Shown here: positions 25,499 to 33,984 of the stretch, in pieces
Layout: every line of letters begins with the position of its first letter
Numbering within the stretch: the first letter of the stretch is position 1
DNA from: Streptomyces sp. NBC_00178
Lineage (GTDB): Bacteria > Actinomycetota > Actinomycetes > Streptomycetales > Streptomycetaceae
DNA: 64,000 nt
Direction: 5' to 3'
Assembly (NCBI RefSeq): GCF_036206005.1
Contig: NZ_CP108143.1
Coordinates: 5,299,501-5,363,500 of the forward strand
Notes under the pieces: generated by a model
The model's input: only the letters and a program-made list of their open reading frames with translations
Told to the model about the DNA's origin: nothing
Databases searched by the model: none
Translations under genes and position numbers: made by a program

Positions 25499-25501
25499 CC
25501 G

Positions 25502-26275
25502 ATGGACACGGAAGCACAGCACACGGAGCGCGATCGTTCCTCAGGCCCCGCAGACGGGCCGGAGGAGGGATCGCGCTCCGCGCATGTCCGGGGCCGGCCG
25601 CCCGGGCCGGTGTCCTGGGGGCGCACGGCCTTCCTGGGGATGGTCTGCACCGCCGCCCTGCTGCTGTTCAGCGCGTTCGTGCTCCAGCCCTTCCTCATCC
25701 CCAGCGGCTCGATGGAGCCGACATTGAGAATCGGGGACCGGGTACTCGTCAACAAACTGGCGTACCGTTTCGGCTCCGAACCCCGGCGCGGCGACGTGGT
25801 GGTCTTCGACGGGACCGGTTCCTTCGTGCGCGAGGAGGACACCGGCGGTGACCCCGTGGGTGAACTGCTGCGCGGGGCGGCCGCGTCCCTGGGACTGGCC
25901 GAGCCCGCCGGGACGGACTTCGTGAAGCGGGTGGTGGGCGTGGGGGGCGACCGGGTGGTCTGCTGCGACGGACGGGGGAGGCTCGAGGTGAACGGCACCG
26001 CGGTGAGCGAGAGCTACATCCACCCCGGGGACAGACCGTCCGAGGTCGCCTTCGACATCGTGGTGCCCGGCGGCACCCTGTGGGTGATGGGCGACCACCG
26101 CAGCCGCTCCCGCGACTCACGCGACCACCTCGGGGAGCCGGGCGGCGGGATGGTGCCCGTCGACCGAGTGATCGGGCGGGTCGACTGGCTCGGCTGGCCG
26201 CTCGGCAGAATCGGATCGCTGGAGGGCACCGCCGCCTTCGCGGGCATACGGCCGACGGACCCGGACCATGGGTAA
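25502..26275 (+). CDS. sipW: Type I signal peptidase (first of four)
   Basis: This 257-residue membrane serine protease removes signal peptides from secreted proteins. A single N-terminal membrane helix (about 44-65) precedes the catalytic Ser in LIPSGSMEPTLRIGDRV (near residue 70). The catalytic Lys is in DFVKRVVGVGGDRV, and WVMGDHRSRSRDSR forms the last conserved box. It has no C-terminal membrane helix, as I recall for SipW of S. lividans. It overlaps the next gene by 8 bases. A -10 hexamer ends 9 bases before the ATG. Confidence 0.93.
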   Translation: MDTEAQHTERDRSSGPADGPEEGSRSAHVRGRPPGPVSWGRTAFLGMVCTAALLLFSAFVLQPFLIPSGSMEPTLRIGDRVLVNKLAYRFGSEPRRGDVVVFDGTGSFVREEDTGGDPVGELLRGAAASLGLAEPAGTDFVKRVVGVGGDRVVCCDGRGRLEVNGTAVSESYIHPGDRPSEVAFDIVVPGGTLWVMGDHRSRSRDSRDHLGEPGGGMVPVDRVIGRVDWLGWPLGRIGSLEGTAAFAGIRPTDPDHG

Positions 26276-27293
26276 CCGGGGGCGCGGTCGCGCCGGGACG
26301 GACGAGAACCCGCCCCTGCCCACCGGATCGCGGCCGACGACGCCACGCTCCCTGCCCACCCGGGCCGAGCGGCGCAGACTCGCCCGCAAGGTGAAACGCC
26401 GCAGACGCAGGTCCGCGATCAAGGAGATCCCGCTCCTCGTCGTGGTGGCCCTGCTGATCGCACTGGTGCTGAAGACCTTCCTCGTCCAGGCCTTCGTGAT
26501 CCCCTCCGGATCGATGGAGCAGACGATCCGGATCGGTGACCGGGTGCTGGTCGACAAGCTGACCCCGTGGTTCGGCTCCGAACCCGAGCGCGGCGACGTC
26601 GTCGTCTTCAAGGACCCCGGCGGCTGGCTGCAGCAGGAGGCCCCGGCCACCGAGGAACCGCCCGCGGGCGTCAAGCAGGTGAAGGAACTGCTGACGTTCA
26701 TCGGGCTGCTCCCCTCCGAGGACGAGCAGGATCTGATCAAGCGCGTGGTGGCCGTCGGGGGCGACACGGTGAAGTGCTGCGGCACCGACGGCCGGATCAC
26801 GGTCAACGGCGTGGCACTCGACGAGCCCTACCTGAACCCCGGTGACGTGCCCTCCACTCTCAAATTCGAGGTAAAGGTTCCTCAGGGCCGGATCTTCGTG
26901 ATGGGCGACCACCGGTCCAACTCCGCGGACTCGCGCTTCCACCTCGACAAGCCCGGAAACGGCACGGTCTCACAGGACGAGGTCGTGGGCAGGGCCGTCG
27001 TCATCGCCTGGCCCTTCGGTCACTGGCGCAGGCTGGAGGAGCCCCGGACGTACGCGTCGGTCCCCGACGGGCGCGCCGGGACGGCCGCGGGGCCGAGCCC
27101 GTCGAATAGTGTGTCCTCCCAGGATCGCAACGGAATGGTCCTGCTCCCGACCCCTGCGGAACTCCCGCTCGTTATGGGAGTGGTGGGCCTGCGCCGGATC
27201 GGGCGCGGGCGGTGGCACGGAGTGAGGAGTGGATGTGGGGGATTTGGCGGTCGGCGCACGATCCGGACACGACGAACCCGAGGACCGGCCTGA
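26268..27293 (+). CDS. sipX: Type I signal peptidase (second of four)
   Basis: This 341-residue signal peptidase has a basic N-terminus (RRLARKVKRRRRRS) and a membrane helix at about 48-68. The catalytic Ser is in FVIPSGSMEQTIR, Lys in DLIKRVVAVGGDT, and the FVMGDHRSNSADSRFH box is present. A weak hydrophobic segment near the C-terminus (LPLVMGVVGL) may be a second anchor, followed by an Arg/Gly-rich tail. It starts inside the end of the preceding gene, and its last 65 bases overlap the start of the following one. The tail composition in the overlap looks unconstrained, so the stop may have drifted. Confidence 0.92.
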   Translation: MGNRGRGRAGTDENPPLPTGSRPTTPRSLPTRAERRRLARKVKRRRRRSAIKEIPLLVVVALLIALVLKTFLVQAFVIPSGSMEQTIRIGDRVLVDKLTPWFGSEPERGDVVVFKDPGGWLQQEAPATEEPPAGVKQVKELLTFIGLLPSEDEQDLIKRVVAVGGDTVKCCGTDGRITVNGVALDEPYLNPGDVPSTLKFEVKVPQGRIFVMGDHRSNSADSRFHLDKPGNGTVSQDEVVGRAVVIAWPFGHWRRLEEPRTYASVPDGRAGTAAGPSPSNSVSSQDRNGMVLLPTPAELPLVMGVVGLRRIGRGRWHGVRSGCGGFGGRRTIRTRRTRGPA

Positions 27294-28125
27294 TGACGAA
27301 GGGGTTCCGGTGGGTGCGGACAGTGACGACGATGCCGCGGGCGGTAGCAGCCGGGCGGTGAAGAAGCCGCGTTCCTTCTGGAAGGAACTGCCGCTCCTCA
27401 TCGGTATCGCGCTGATTCTCGCCCTGCTGATCAAGACCTTCCTGGTGCAGGCGTTCTCGATCCCCTCGGACTCGATGCAGAACACCCTCCAGCGGGGTGA
27501 CCGGGTGCTGGTCGACAAGCTGACCCCGTGGTTCGGCGCGGAGCCGGAGCGCGGCGAGGTCGTCGTCTTCCACGACCCGGGCGGCTGGCTGGAGGACACC
27601 GCGACGCCTGAGCCCAACGCGGTGCAGAAGTTCCTGAGCTTCATCGGTCTGATGCCGTCGGCCGAGGAGAAGGACCTGATCAAGCGGGTCATCGCGGTCG
27701 GCGGTGACACGGTGGAGTGCAAGAAGAACGGGCCGGTCACGGTCAACGGCAAGGCGCTCGACGACAAGTCGTTCATCTTCAAGGGCAACAGCGCGTGCGA
27801 CGACGAGCCGTTCGGGCCGGTCCACGTGCCCGAGGGCCGGATCTGGGTGATGGGCGACCACCGGCAGAACTCGTGGGACTCCCGCTACCACCAGGAGCTT
27901 CCCGGCGGCGGCACGGTTCCCAACAGCGAGGTCGTCGGCCGGGCCATCGTGATCGCCTGGCCGATCGACCGCTGGGCGACCCTGCCCGTGCCGAAGACGT
28001 TCGACCAGCCCGGGCTGAACGCGGCGGCCTCCGCCGCCGTGCCGGGAGCACTCGGTGTAGCCGGCGCGCTGCCCCTCGTGTTCTGGCGTCGCCGCAGGCT
28101 GACCCGCGGGCGTACCGCCGGGTAG
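27229..28125 (+). CDS. sipY: Type I signal peptidase (third of four)
   Basis: This 298-residue protein has an acidic N-terminal tail (DDEGVPVGADSDDDAAG), then a membrane helix (LPLLIGIALILALLIKTFLV, about 54-73). The catalytic Ser is in FSIPSDSMQNTLQRGDR and Lys in DLIKRVIAVGGDTV. The box WVMGDHRQNSWDSRYH follows, and a second membrane helix near the C-terminus (PGALGVAGALPLVFW). The GTG at 27229 has GGAGTG in front but lies 65 bases inside the previous gene. A GTG two codons later is an alternative. Closest relative by eye is the second copy. Confidence 0.92.
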   Translation: MDVGDLAVGARSGHDEPEDRPDDEGVPVGADSDDDAAGGSSRAVKKPRSFWKELPLLIGIALILALLIKTFLVQAFSIPSDSMQNTLQRGDRVLVDKLTPWFGAEPERGEVVVFHDPGGWLEDTATPEPNAVQKFLSFIGLMPSAEEKDLIKRVIAVGGDTVECKKNGPVTVNGKALDDKSFIFKGNSACDDEPFGPVHVPEGRIWVMGDHRQNSWDSRYHQELPGGGTVPNSEVVGRAIVIAWPIDRWATLPVPKTFDQPGLNAAASAAVPGALGVAGALPLVFWRRRRLTRGRTAG

Positions 28126-28175
28126 GGTGCCGACTCGGATCAGCGATTGTCGATCTCCGATGGGGGAGCGCTGGG

Positions 28176-28952
28176 ATGAGTGGAACAGGACGTACGGATG
28201 ACGGCCGCGGCCGGCTCGGCACTGTGGTGTCGAACCTGGCCGTGGCCGTCGGCTGTGTGCTCTTCCTCGGCGGATTCGCCTGGGGAGCGGTGGTGTACGC
28301 GCCGTACACGGTGCCGACCGACTCGATGACCCCGACGGTGAACGCCGGTGACCGGGTGCTCGCCGAGCGGGTGGACGGCACGGACGTACGGCGCGGTGAC
28401 GTGGTCGTCTTCACGGACTCGGCCTGGGGCGACGTGCCGATGGTCAAGCGCGTCGTCGGCGTGGGCGGGGACACGATCGCGTGCTGCGGCGACGACGGCC
28501 GCCTCACCGTCAACGGCAAGCCGATCGACGAACCGTATCTGCGGGCGGCCGGCGCCTCGTCCTTCGCCGGCGCGGACGGCAAGGCCCCCGCCTCCGCCCA
28601 GAAGTTCACGGCCGACGTCCCGGAGGGGCAGCTCTTCCTCCTCGGGGACGAGCGCAGCACCTCCATGGACTCCCGTGTCCACCTGGAGGACCCCGGGCAC
28701 GGCTCCGTACCGCGCAGTGCCGTCCAGGCGCGGGTGGACGCGGTGGCGTGGCCCCTGGGCGGCATGATCGGCCGGCCGTCGGCCTTCGCGGCCCTGCCGG
28801 GAGGGGTGTCGTCCAGCGGGCCCCTGCCCCTGCAGGCCGGCGCCCTGGTGGTGGGCGTGGTCCTCATCCTGGGCGGAGCGGCCTACGGCCCTCTCGCGGC
28901 CCGGTCCGCCCGCGGCCCGAAGAGGCAGAAGGCGTCCGCCAGTGCCCGCTGA
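28176..28952 (+). CDS. sipZ: Type I signal peptidase (fourth of four)
   Basis: This 258-residue protein has an N-terminal helix (VVSNLAVAVGCVLFLGGFAWG), catalytic Ser in TVPTDSMTPTVNAGDR, Lys in VPMVKRVVGVGGDT, and box LLGDERSTSMDSRVH, in which the usual GDHR is GDER. A C-terminal helix (LVVGVVLILGGAAYGPLAA) is present. The ATG at 28176 follows GGGGGAG at 28163-28168. A 50-base gap from the third copy suggests a separate start of translation. The downstream Nudix gene overlaps its end by 11 bases, matching the sipZ operon layout I recall. Confidence 0.92.
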   Translation: MSGTGRTDDGRGRLGTVVSNLAVAVGCVLFLGGFAWGAVVYAPYTVPTDSMTPTVNAGDRVLAERVDGTDVRRGDVVVFTDSAWGDVPMVKRVVGVGGDTIACCGDDGRLTVNGKPIDEPYLRAAGASSFAGADGKAPASAQKFTADVPEGQLFLLGDERSTSMDSRVHLEDPGHGSVPRSAVQARVDAVAWPLGGMIGRPSAFAALPGGVSSSGPLPLQAGALVVGVVLILGGAAYGPLAARSARGPKRQKASASAR

Positions 28953-29430
28953 GGCGCGCAGGGTCGCCAGGGTGATCCTCCTGGACCCGGACGACCGGAT
29001 CCTCCTGCTGCACGGTTTCGAGCCCGACGACCCGGCCGACACCTGGTGGTTCACCCCGGGCGGCGGGCTGGAGGGCGACGAGACCCGCGAGCAGGCGGCT
29101 CTCCGGGAGCTCGCGGAGGAGTCCGGGATCACGGACGTCGTGCTCGGTCCGCTGTTGTGGACGCGGGTCTGCTCCTTCCCGTTCGACGGGCGTCGCTGGG
29201 ACCAGGACGAGTGGTACTTCCTGGCCCGTACGTCGCAGACCTCGACGGACCGGAAGGGGCACACGGAGCTGGAGCTGCGCAGCGTGGCCGGTCTGAGGTG
29301 GTGGACTTCCGCCGAACTTCTGGCCACGCGTGAGACGGTGTACCCGACCAGGCTCGCCGGGCTGCTGCGCACGCTGCTCGACGAGGGTCCCCCGAGTGTT
29401 CCGCTGGTCCTCGCACCCGAAATCGTCTAA
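28942..29430 (+). CDS. Nudix hydrolase
   Basis: This 162-residue protein has a complete Nudix box, GGGLEGDETREQAALRELAEESGI (split: G-x5-E-x7-RE-x2-EE-x-G), near residues 42-65. It would hydrolyse a nucleoside diphosphate linked to another group; the substrate is not predictable. GTG 28942 lies within the end of the preceding signal peptidase gene and implies coupled translation. Confidence 0.9.
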   Translation: MPAEARRVARVILLDPDDRILLLHGFEPDDPADTWWFTPGGGLEGDETREQAALRELAEESGITDVVLGPLLWTRVCSFPFDGRRWDQDEWYFLARTSQTSTDRKGHTELELRSVAGLRWWTSAELLATRETVYPTRLAGLLRTLLDEGPPSVPLVLAPEIV

Positions 29431-29493
29431 TCGGCCAGGGGTGCGCGGGGCTGACGCACAATAGGGGGACGCACGGCTGAAGGGGAACATGCC

Positions 29494-29802
29494 ATGAGCG
29501 CCGAGGACCTCGAGAAGTACGAGACCGAGATGGAGCTGAAGCTCTACCGGGAGTACCGCGACGTCGTCGGTCTGTTCAAATATGTGATCGAGACCGAACG
29601 GCGCTTCTACCTCACCAACGACTACGAGATGCAGGTGCACTCGGTCCAGGGCGAGGTATTCTTCGAGGTTTCCATGGCGGACGCGTGGGTCTGGGACATG
29701 TACAGGCCCGCTCGGTTCGTCAAGCAGGTCCGCGTCCTGACATTCAAGGACGTGAACATCGAGGAGCTGAACAAGAGCGACCTCGAACTTCCCGGCGGCT
29801 GA
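29494..29802 (+). CDS. DUF2469 family protein
   Basis: This 102-residue protein is highly conserved in actinobacteria and recognised by MSAEDLEKYETEMELKLYREY, FKYVIETERRFYLTN and WVWDMYRPARFVKQVRVLTF. Function is unknown to me. The high conservation and location next to yraN and signal peptidase genes are constant in the phylum. AAGGGGAA (about 9 bases upstream of the ATG) is a good ribosome binding site. A terminator follows at 29823. Confidence 0.93.
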   Translation: MSAEDLEKYETEMELKLYREYRDVVGLFKYVIETERRFYLTNDYEMQVHSVQGEVFFEVSMADAWVWDMYRPARFVKQVRVLTFKDVNIEELNKSDLELPGG

Positions 29803-29822
29803 TGCCGACGACGCTCCCCGGT

Positions 29823-29855
29823 ATCCCGGCTCACTCGTACGAGTGGCCGGGATTT
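29823..29855 (+). terminator. Terminator after the DUF2469 gene
   Basis: ATCCCGGC (29823-29830) pairs with GCCGGGAT (29846-29853). An inner CACTCG/CGAGTG stem with a bulged T and the loop TA completes it, then TTT. Confidence 0.8.
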
Positions 29856-29933
29856 CCACATCGAGGGAGTTGTCCACCAAGATCCAATGGATTGCGTCCG
29901 AGGCGCCATCGTCGGCACCGGAGGTGGTGCCGA

Positions 29934-30293
29934 ATGAACGCACGGGGGGCACTCGGGCGGTACGGCGAGGACCTGGCGGCGCGGCTGCTGGCGGACGCCG
30001 GAATGGCTGTGGTGGAGCGCAACTGGCGGTGCCGGGCCGGAGAGCTCGACATCGTCGCCCTGGACGGCGACGCGGTGGTCGTCTGTGAGGTGAAGACCCG
30101 CAGGGCGGGCTCCTTCGAGCATCCGATGGAGGCCGTCACACCGGCCAAGGCCGACCGGCTCCGCAGACTCGCGGAGATCTGGCTCGATCGGCACGGCGGG
30201 CCGCCACCCGGCGGGGCCCGGATCGACCTGGTCGGCGTCCTCGTGCCGAGGCGGGGCGCTCCGGTCGTCCAGCACGTGCGGGGCGTGGCCTGA
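29934..30293 (+). CDS. YraN/UPF0102 endonuclease-like protein
   Basis: This 119-residue protein has the nuclease-like core GRYGEDLAARLLADAGMAVVERNWRCRAGELDIVALDGDAVVVCEVKTRR, including the D-x(n)-E-x-K metal site (ELDIV, CEVKTR) of PD-(D/E)XK folds. The function in cells is not established. It overlaps comM by one base (TGATG) and has a strong Shine-Dalgarno GGAGGTG about 8 bases before the ATG. With comM and dprA it forms a DNA-handling operon. Confidence 0.92.
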   Translation: MNARGALGRYGEDLAARLLADAGMAVVERNWRCRAGELDIVALDGDAVVVCEVKTRRAGSFEHPMEAVTPAKADRLRRLAEIWLDRHGGPPPGGARIDLVGVLVPRRGAPVVQHVRGVA

Positions 30294-31915
30294 TGGGGTT
30301 CGCGCGGGCGTGCTCGGTGGCGCTGGTCGGCGTCGAGGGTGTGGTGGTGGAGGTCCAGGCCGACCTGGAACCGGGTGTGGCGGCCTTCACGCTGGTCGGA
30401 CTACCGGACAAGAGTCTGGTGGAGAGCAGGGACCGGGTCAGGGCCGCGATCGTCAACAGCGGGGCGGAGTGGCCGCAGAAGAAGCTCACGGTGGGGCTCT
30501 CGCCCGCCTCCGTGCCCAAAAGCGGTTCGGGCTTCGATCTCGCCGTCGCGTGCGCGGTCCTCGGAGCGGCGGAGCGGATCGACCCGGCGGCCATCGCCGA
30601 CGTGGTGATGATCGGAGAGCTCGGCCTCGACGGGCGGGTGCGGCCCGTGCGCGGCGTGCTGCCCGCGGTACTCGCGGCGGCGGAGGCCGGGTACCGCCAG
30701 GTCGTGGTCCCGGAGCAGACGGCAGGAGAGGCCGCCCTGGTGCCGGGCATCTCGGTCCTCGGCGTGCGGAGCCTGCGCCAGCTCATCGCCGTCCTGGGTG
30801 ACGAACCGGTGCCCGACGAGGCCGTGGGGGACCTCGGCCGTCCCGACGCGATGCTCGCAGGGCTGATGGTCCCGGGCGCGGGTCTCGGCTCGGGGCTCGT
30901 ACCGCTCCCGGCCGACGGCGCGGGGCACCGGCCGGACCTGGCCGACGTCGCGGGCCAGGCGCGGGCGCGCACGGCCCTGGAGGTGGCGGCGGCGGGCGGC
31001 CACCACCTGCTGCTCTCCGGGCCGCCCGGCGCGGGGAAGACCATGCTGGCCGAGCGGCTCACGGCGATCCTGCCGCCGCTGACCCGGCGGGAGTCCCTGG
31101 AGGTGACGGCGGTCCACTCGGTCGCGGGCATCCTCCCGCCGGGGGAGCCGCTGATCGGGAGGGCGCCGTACTGCGCTCCCCACCACTCGGCGACGATGCA
31201 GTCGCTCGTCGGAGGGGGCAACGGCCTGCCCAGGCCCGGAGCGGTCTCCCTGGCACACCGGGGCGTGCTGTTCCTGGACGAGGCTCCGGAGTTCTCGGGC
31301 AGGGCGCTGGACGCGCTGCGCCAGCCGCTCGAGTCCGGGCACGTCGTGGTCGCGCGGGCGGCCGGGGTCGTGCGGCTGCCCGCGCGCTTCCTGATGGTCC
31401 TCGCGGCGAACCCCTGCCCGTGCGGCAGGCACACCCTGGCCGGGTCGGGCTGTGAGTGCCCGCCCTCCGCGGTCCGCCGCTACCAGGCGCGGCTGTCCGG
31501 TCCGCTGCTCGACCGGGTCGATCTGCGGGTCGAGGTCGAACCGGTGAGCAGAGCCGATCTGATGGGCGGCGGGGGCCGGGGCGAGTCCTCGGCCGAGGTG
31601 GCCGCCCGGGTGCTCCAGGCCAGGGTCAGGGCCGCCGAACGGCTCGCCGGCACGCCGTGGACGACCAACAGCGAGGTGCCCGGCCACGAGCTGCGCACCC
31701 GGCTGGTCGCGGCCCCCGGCGCGCTGGCGGCCGCCGAGCGTGACATGGAGCGCGGCGCCCTCACCGCCCGCGGGCTGGACAGGGTCCTGCGGGTGGCCTG
31801 GACGGTGGCCGACCTCAGAGCCGCGGACCGGCCGGACGCCACGGACGTCGCCGTCGCCCTGGAACTCCGGACGGGCGTTCAGCGCGGCGTTCCGATGCGG
31901 GCGGGTGCCTCGTGA
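30293..31915 (+). CDS. comM: YifB/ComM family Mg-chelatase-like AAA+ ATPase
   Basis: This 540-residue protein has an N-terminal Lon-substrate-like domain (FTLVGLPDKSLVESRDRVRAAI, LSPASVPKSGSGFDLAVACAVL). The AAA+ core begins with LLSGPPGAGKTMLAERL near residue 243. Walker B is GVLFLDEAPEFSGRALDALRQPLE, and a Cys-rich insert lies in ANPCPCGRHTLAGSGCECPP near 370. In Haemophilus/Vibrio, ComM is a branch-migration helicase in transformation. In Streptomyces the role is unproven. It is coupled to yraN and dprA on both sides. Confidence 0.93.
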   Translation: MGFARACSVALVGVEGVVVEVQADLEPGVAAFTLVGLPDKSLVESRDRVRAAIVNSGAEWPQKKLTVGLSPASVPKSGSGFDLAVACAVLGAAERIDPAAIADVVMIGELGLDGRVRPVRGVLPAVLAAAEAGYRQVVVPEQTAGEAALVPGISVLGVRSLRQLIAVLGDEPVPDEAVGDLGRPDAMLAGLMVPGAGLGSGLVPLPADGAGHRPDLADVAGQARARTALEVAAAGGHHLLLSGPPGAGKTMLAERLTAILPPLTRRESLEVTAVHSVAGILPPGEPLIGRAPYCAPHHSATMQSLVGGGNGLPRPGAVSLAHRGVLFLDEAPEFSGRALDALRQPLESGHVVVARAAGVVRLPARFLMVLAANPCPCGRHTLAGSGCECPPSAVRRYQARLSGPLLDRVDLRVEVEPVSRADLMGGGGRGESSAEVAARVLQARVRAAERLAGTPWTTNSEVPGHELRTRLVAAPGALAAAERDMERGALTARGLDRVLRVAWTVADLRAADRPDATDVAVALELRTGVQRGVPMRAGAS

Positions 31916-33099
31916 GCGGGCCCGCGGTCCAGAGCCGAGACCCGCGGTCGGACGCTCACCGGGAGCGCCTGGCCCGCGCCGCGCTCACCCGCGTGTTCGA
32001 GCCCGGGGACGAGCGCGGTGGGCGCTGGCTCCGGGAGATGGGTCCCGTCGAGCTGATGCGGCGCCTGACCGGCGGTGACGGGCCGGGACGACTGCTCGAA
32101 GGGGCGAGCACCACGCGGCTCGCCGGCTGCCGTCTGAGGGCATCGGATGTCGACCCCCGGCGGGATCTGGCGGACGTGACGGCGATCGGCGGCCGGTTCG
32201 TCTGCCCCGGAGACCGTGAGTGGCCGACCCAGCTCGACGACCTGGGCGACGCGCGGCCCATCGGGCTGTGGGTCAGGGGCGCCCCCGACCTGCGCCTGTG
32301 GGCCCTGCGCTCGGTCGCGGTCGTCGGAGCCCGGGCCTGCACCCCGTACGGCGCCCACATGGCGGCGTCCCTCGGAGCGGGGCTCGCGGAGCGCGGCTGG
32401 GTGGTGGTGTCCGGTGCGGCCTTCGGGGTGGACGCCGCGGCCCACCGGGGTGCGCTCGCCGCCGGAGGGGCGACGGTGGCGGTGCTGGCCTGCGGAGTGG
32501 ACGTCGCCTACCCCAGGGGGCACACCGAGCTCATCGGACGCATCGCGGAACAAGGTCTGATCATCGGGGAGTTGGCGCCCTCGTCGCATCCGACCCGCAG
32601 CAGGTTCGTGATGCGGAACCGCGTCATCGCGGCGCTGACACGCGGGACGGTGGTGGTGGAGGCCGAATACCGCAGCGGCTCCCTGGTCACGGCCCGCAAC
32701 GCGCAGCGTCTCGGCCGCCATGCGATGGGTGTCCCCGGCCCCGCCACCAGCGGATTGTCGTCCGGAGTCCATGAACTCCTCCGAGGCGAGGGCACCCTGG
32801 TCACCGACGCCGCGGAGGTGGCCGAACTCGTGGGCAGCATCGGCGACCTGGCTCCGGTCCGACGCGGCCCGGTCCTGCCGAGGGACCGGCTGGACGCGGT
32901 CACGGCACGCGTCCTCGACGCGCTTCCCCGGAGCGGGGCCATGACGGTGCCCGATGTGGCACGCGGGGCCGGGGTGGGAGCCGACGAGGCGAGCGGGCGG
33001 CTGTACGAGCTGCATTCCATGGGGTTCGCCGAACGAGAAGGCGCGGGATGGAGGTTGGCGGCGCAGCCTCCGGCGGCGGCGGACGACGGGCTCCCGTAG
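31912..33099 (+). CDS. dprA: DNA processing protein DprA
   Basis: This 395-residue protein has the Rossmann-type DprA core: SVAVVGARACTPYG, VVSGAAFGVDAAAHRGAL, GGATVAVLACGVDVAYPRGH and SRFVMRNRVIAALTRGTVVVEAEYRSGSLVTARNA. A C-terminal winged helix follows (VLDALPRSGAMTVPDVARGAGV). DprA loads RecA on incoming single-stranded DNA in competent bacteria. It starts four bases before the comM stop. Long N-terminal extension is normal for actinobacteria. Confidence 0.95.
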   Translation: MSGPAVQSRDPRSDAHRERLARAALTRVFEPGDERGGRWLREMGPVELMRRLTGGDGPGRLLEGASTTRLAGCRLRASDVDPRRDLADVTAIGGRFVCPGDREWPTQLDDLGDARPIGLWVRGAPDLRLWALRSVAVVGARACTPYGAHMAASLGAGLAERGWVVVSGAAFGVDAAAHRGALAAGGATVAVLACGVDVAYPRGHTELIGRIAEQGLIIGELAPSSHPTRSRFVMRNRVIAALTRGTVVVEAEYRSGSLVTARNAQRLGRHAMGVPGPATSGLSSGVHELLRGEGTLVTDAAEVAELVGSIGDLAPVRRGPVLPRDRLDAVTARVLDALPRSGAMTVPDVARGAGVGADEASGRLYELHSMGFAEREGAGWRLAAQPPAAADDGLP

Positions 33100-33984
33100 C
33101 CGCTGCCCCGCCGCGTCGTCGTCCCGCCGCCTTGTCCGCGGGCCGGTCGTCCGGCGTGCGTGCGCGGGGCGGACGCCTTGGGGCGTACCGGCGAGCCCCA
33201 CGGCGCGCTGCCGGGTTCTCGGCGGCGGCGGGTGGGGCGGGTACGGCATCGAGGTGCCCCCTGGGATGGCGCCCGCGCCCGCGGTCCTCGCCGCTGCCTC
33301 GGGGGCGGACCGGCGCACAACGGTGCGTCGCGCACCGGGTCCGGGCGGCTCCCACCGGTGGTGCGCGTGGACATCGCGCCACGGTGTCCCGCCCGATCCG
33401 GTGCCACGCGCGGACATCGCGTTCCCGTCCCCGGCGGCCGGTTCACCCGTGACGGTGAGATCGGGGCGTGGGCGCGCATGACCCGCGCGGCCGGGTGGCT
33501 GTGGCGGCCCGGCGGGGTGCGCCCCGTGGTGAGCCCCCGCCCGGCGGGCCGTTCCGCGTGCGGGCCGGGCCTCGGCAGCACGGCCGACGCCCACATCAAC
33601 GGCAACGGAGCACGGCCCTCGGCCTGTTGTGCGAAACGCACTGACTGGGGTTCGTCGAACGCGAGGGCGACCGACGGTGGTTGACACCGGTACCCACACG
33701 CAATGGGGACGTGCGGCGAGGCGGTACTTGACCCGGAGCATTCGGGTGAAAAGGTGTTGCCGATGACCTCAGCAGCACCCGGTCAGGCCTTCGGGGGCCG
33801 GTGCGCGCGGCGGCGTCCCCCGCCCCCGGCGGCGTCCGGGGGGTGGGGGAAATGAAACGCAATCGCACCGCACGGTTCCCTTGTCCTGAGCGCACCGCAA
33901 CACCTCAGTCACGCTACGCTCACAAGGAATCCGCCCCAGAGACACGTCCCAGCACGCCCACAGCAGAACGGCTCAAGGCACCAC
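33100..33984. other. 885-base intergenic region upstream of whiG
   Basis: No supported gene is seen. Open frames here are Arg/Pro/Ser-rich, lack Shine-Dalgarno sequences and overlap on both strands. Composition becomes less GC-rich after about 33840, the expected place of the whiG promoter. The large size of this gap, after a tightly packed operon, suggests either lost genes or a long regulatory region. Confidence 0.55.
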
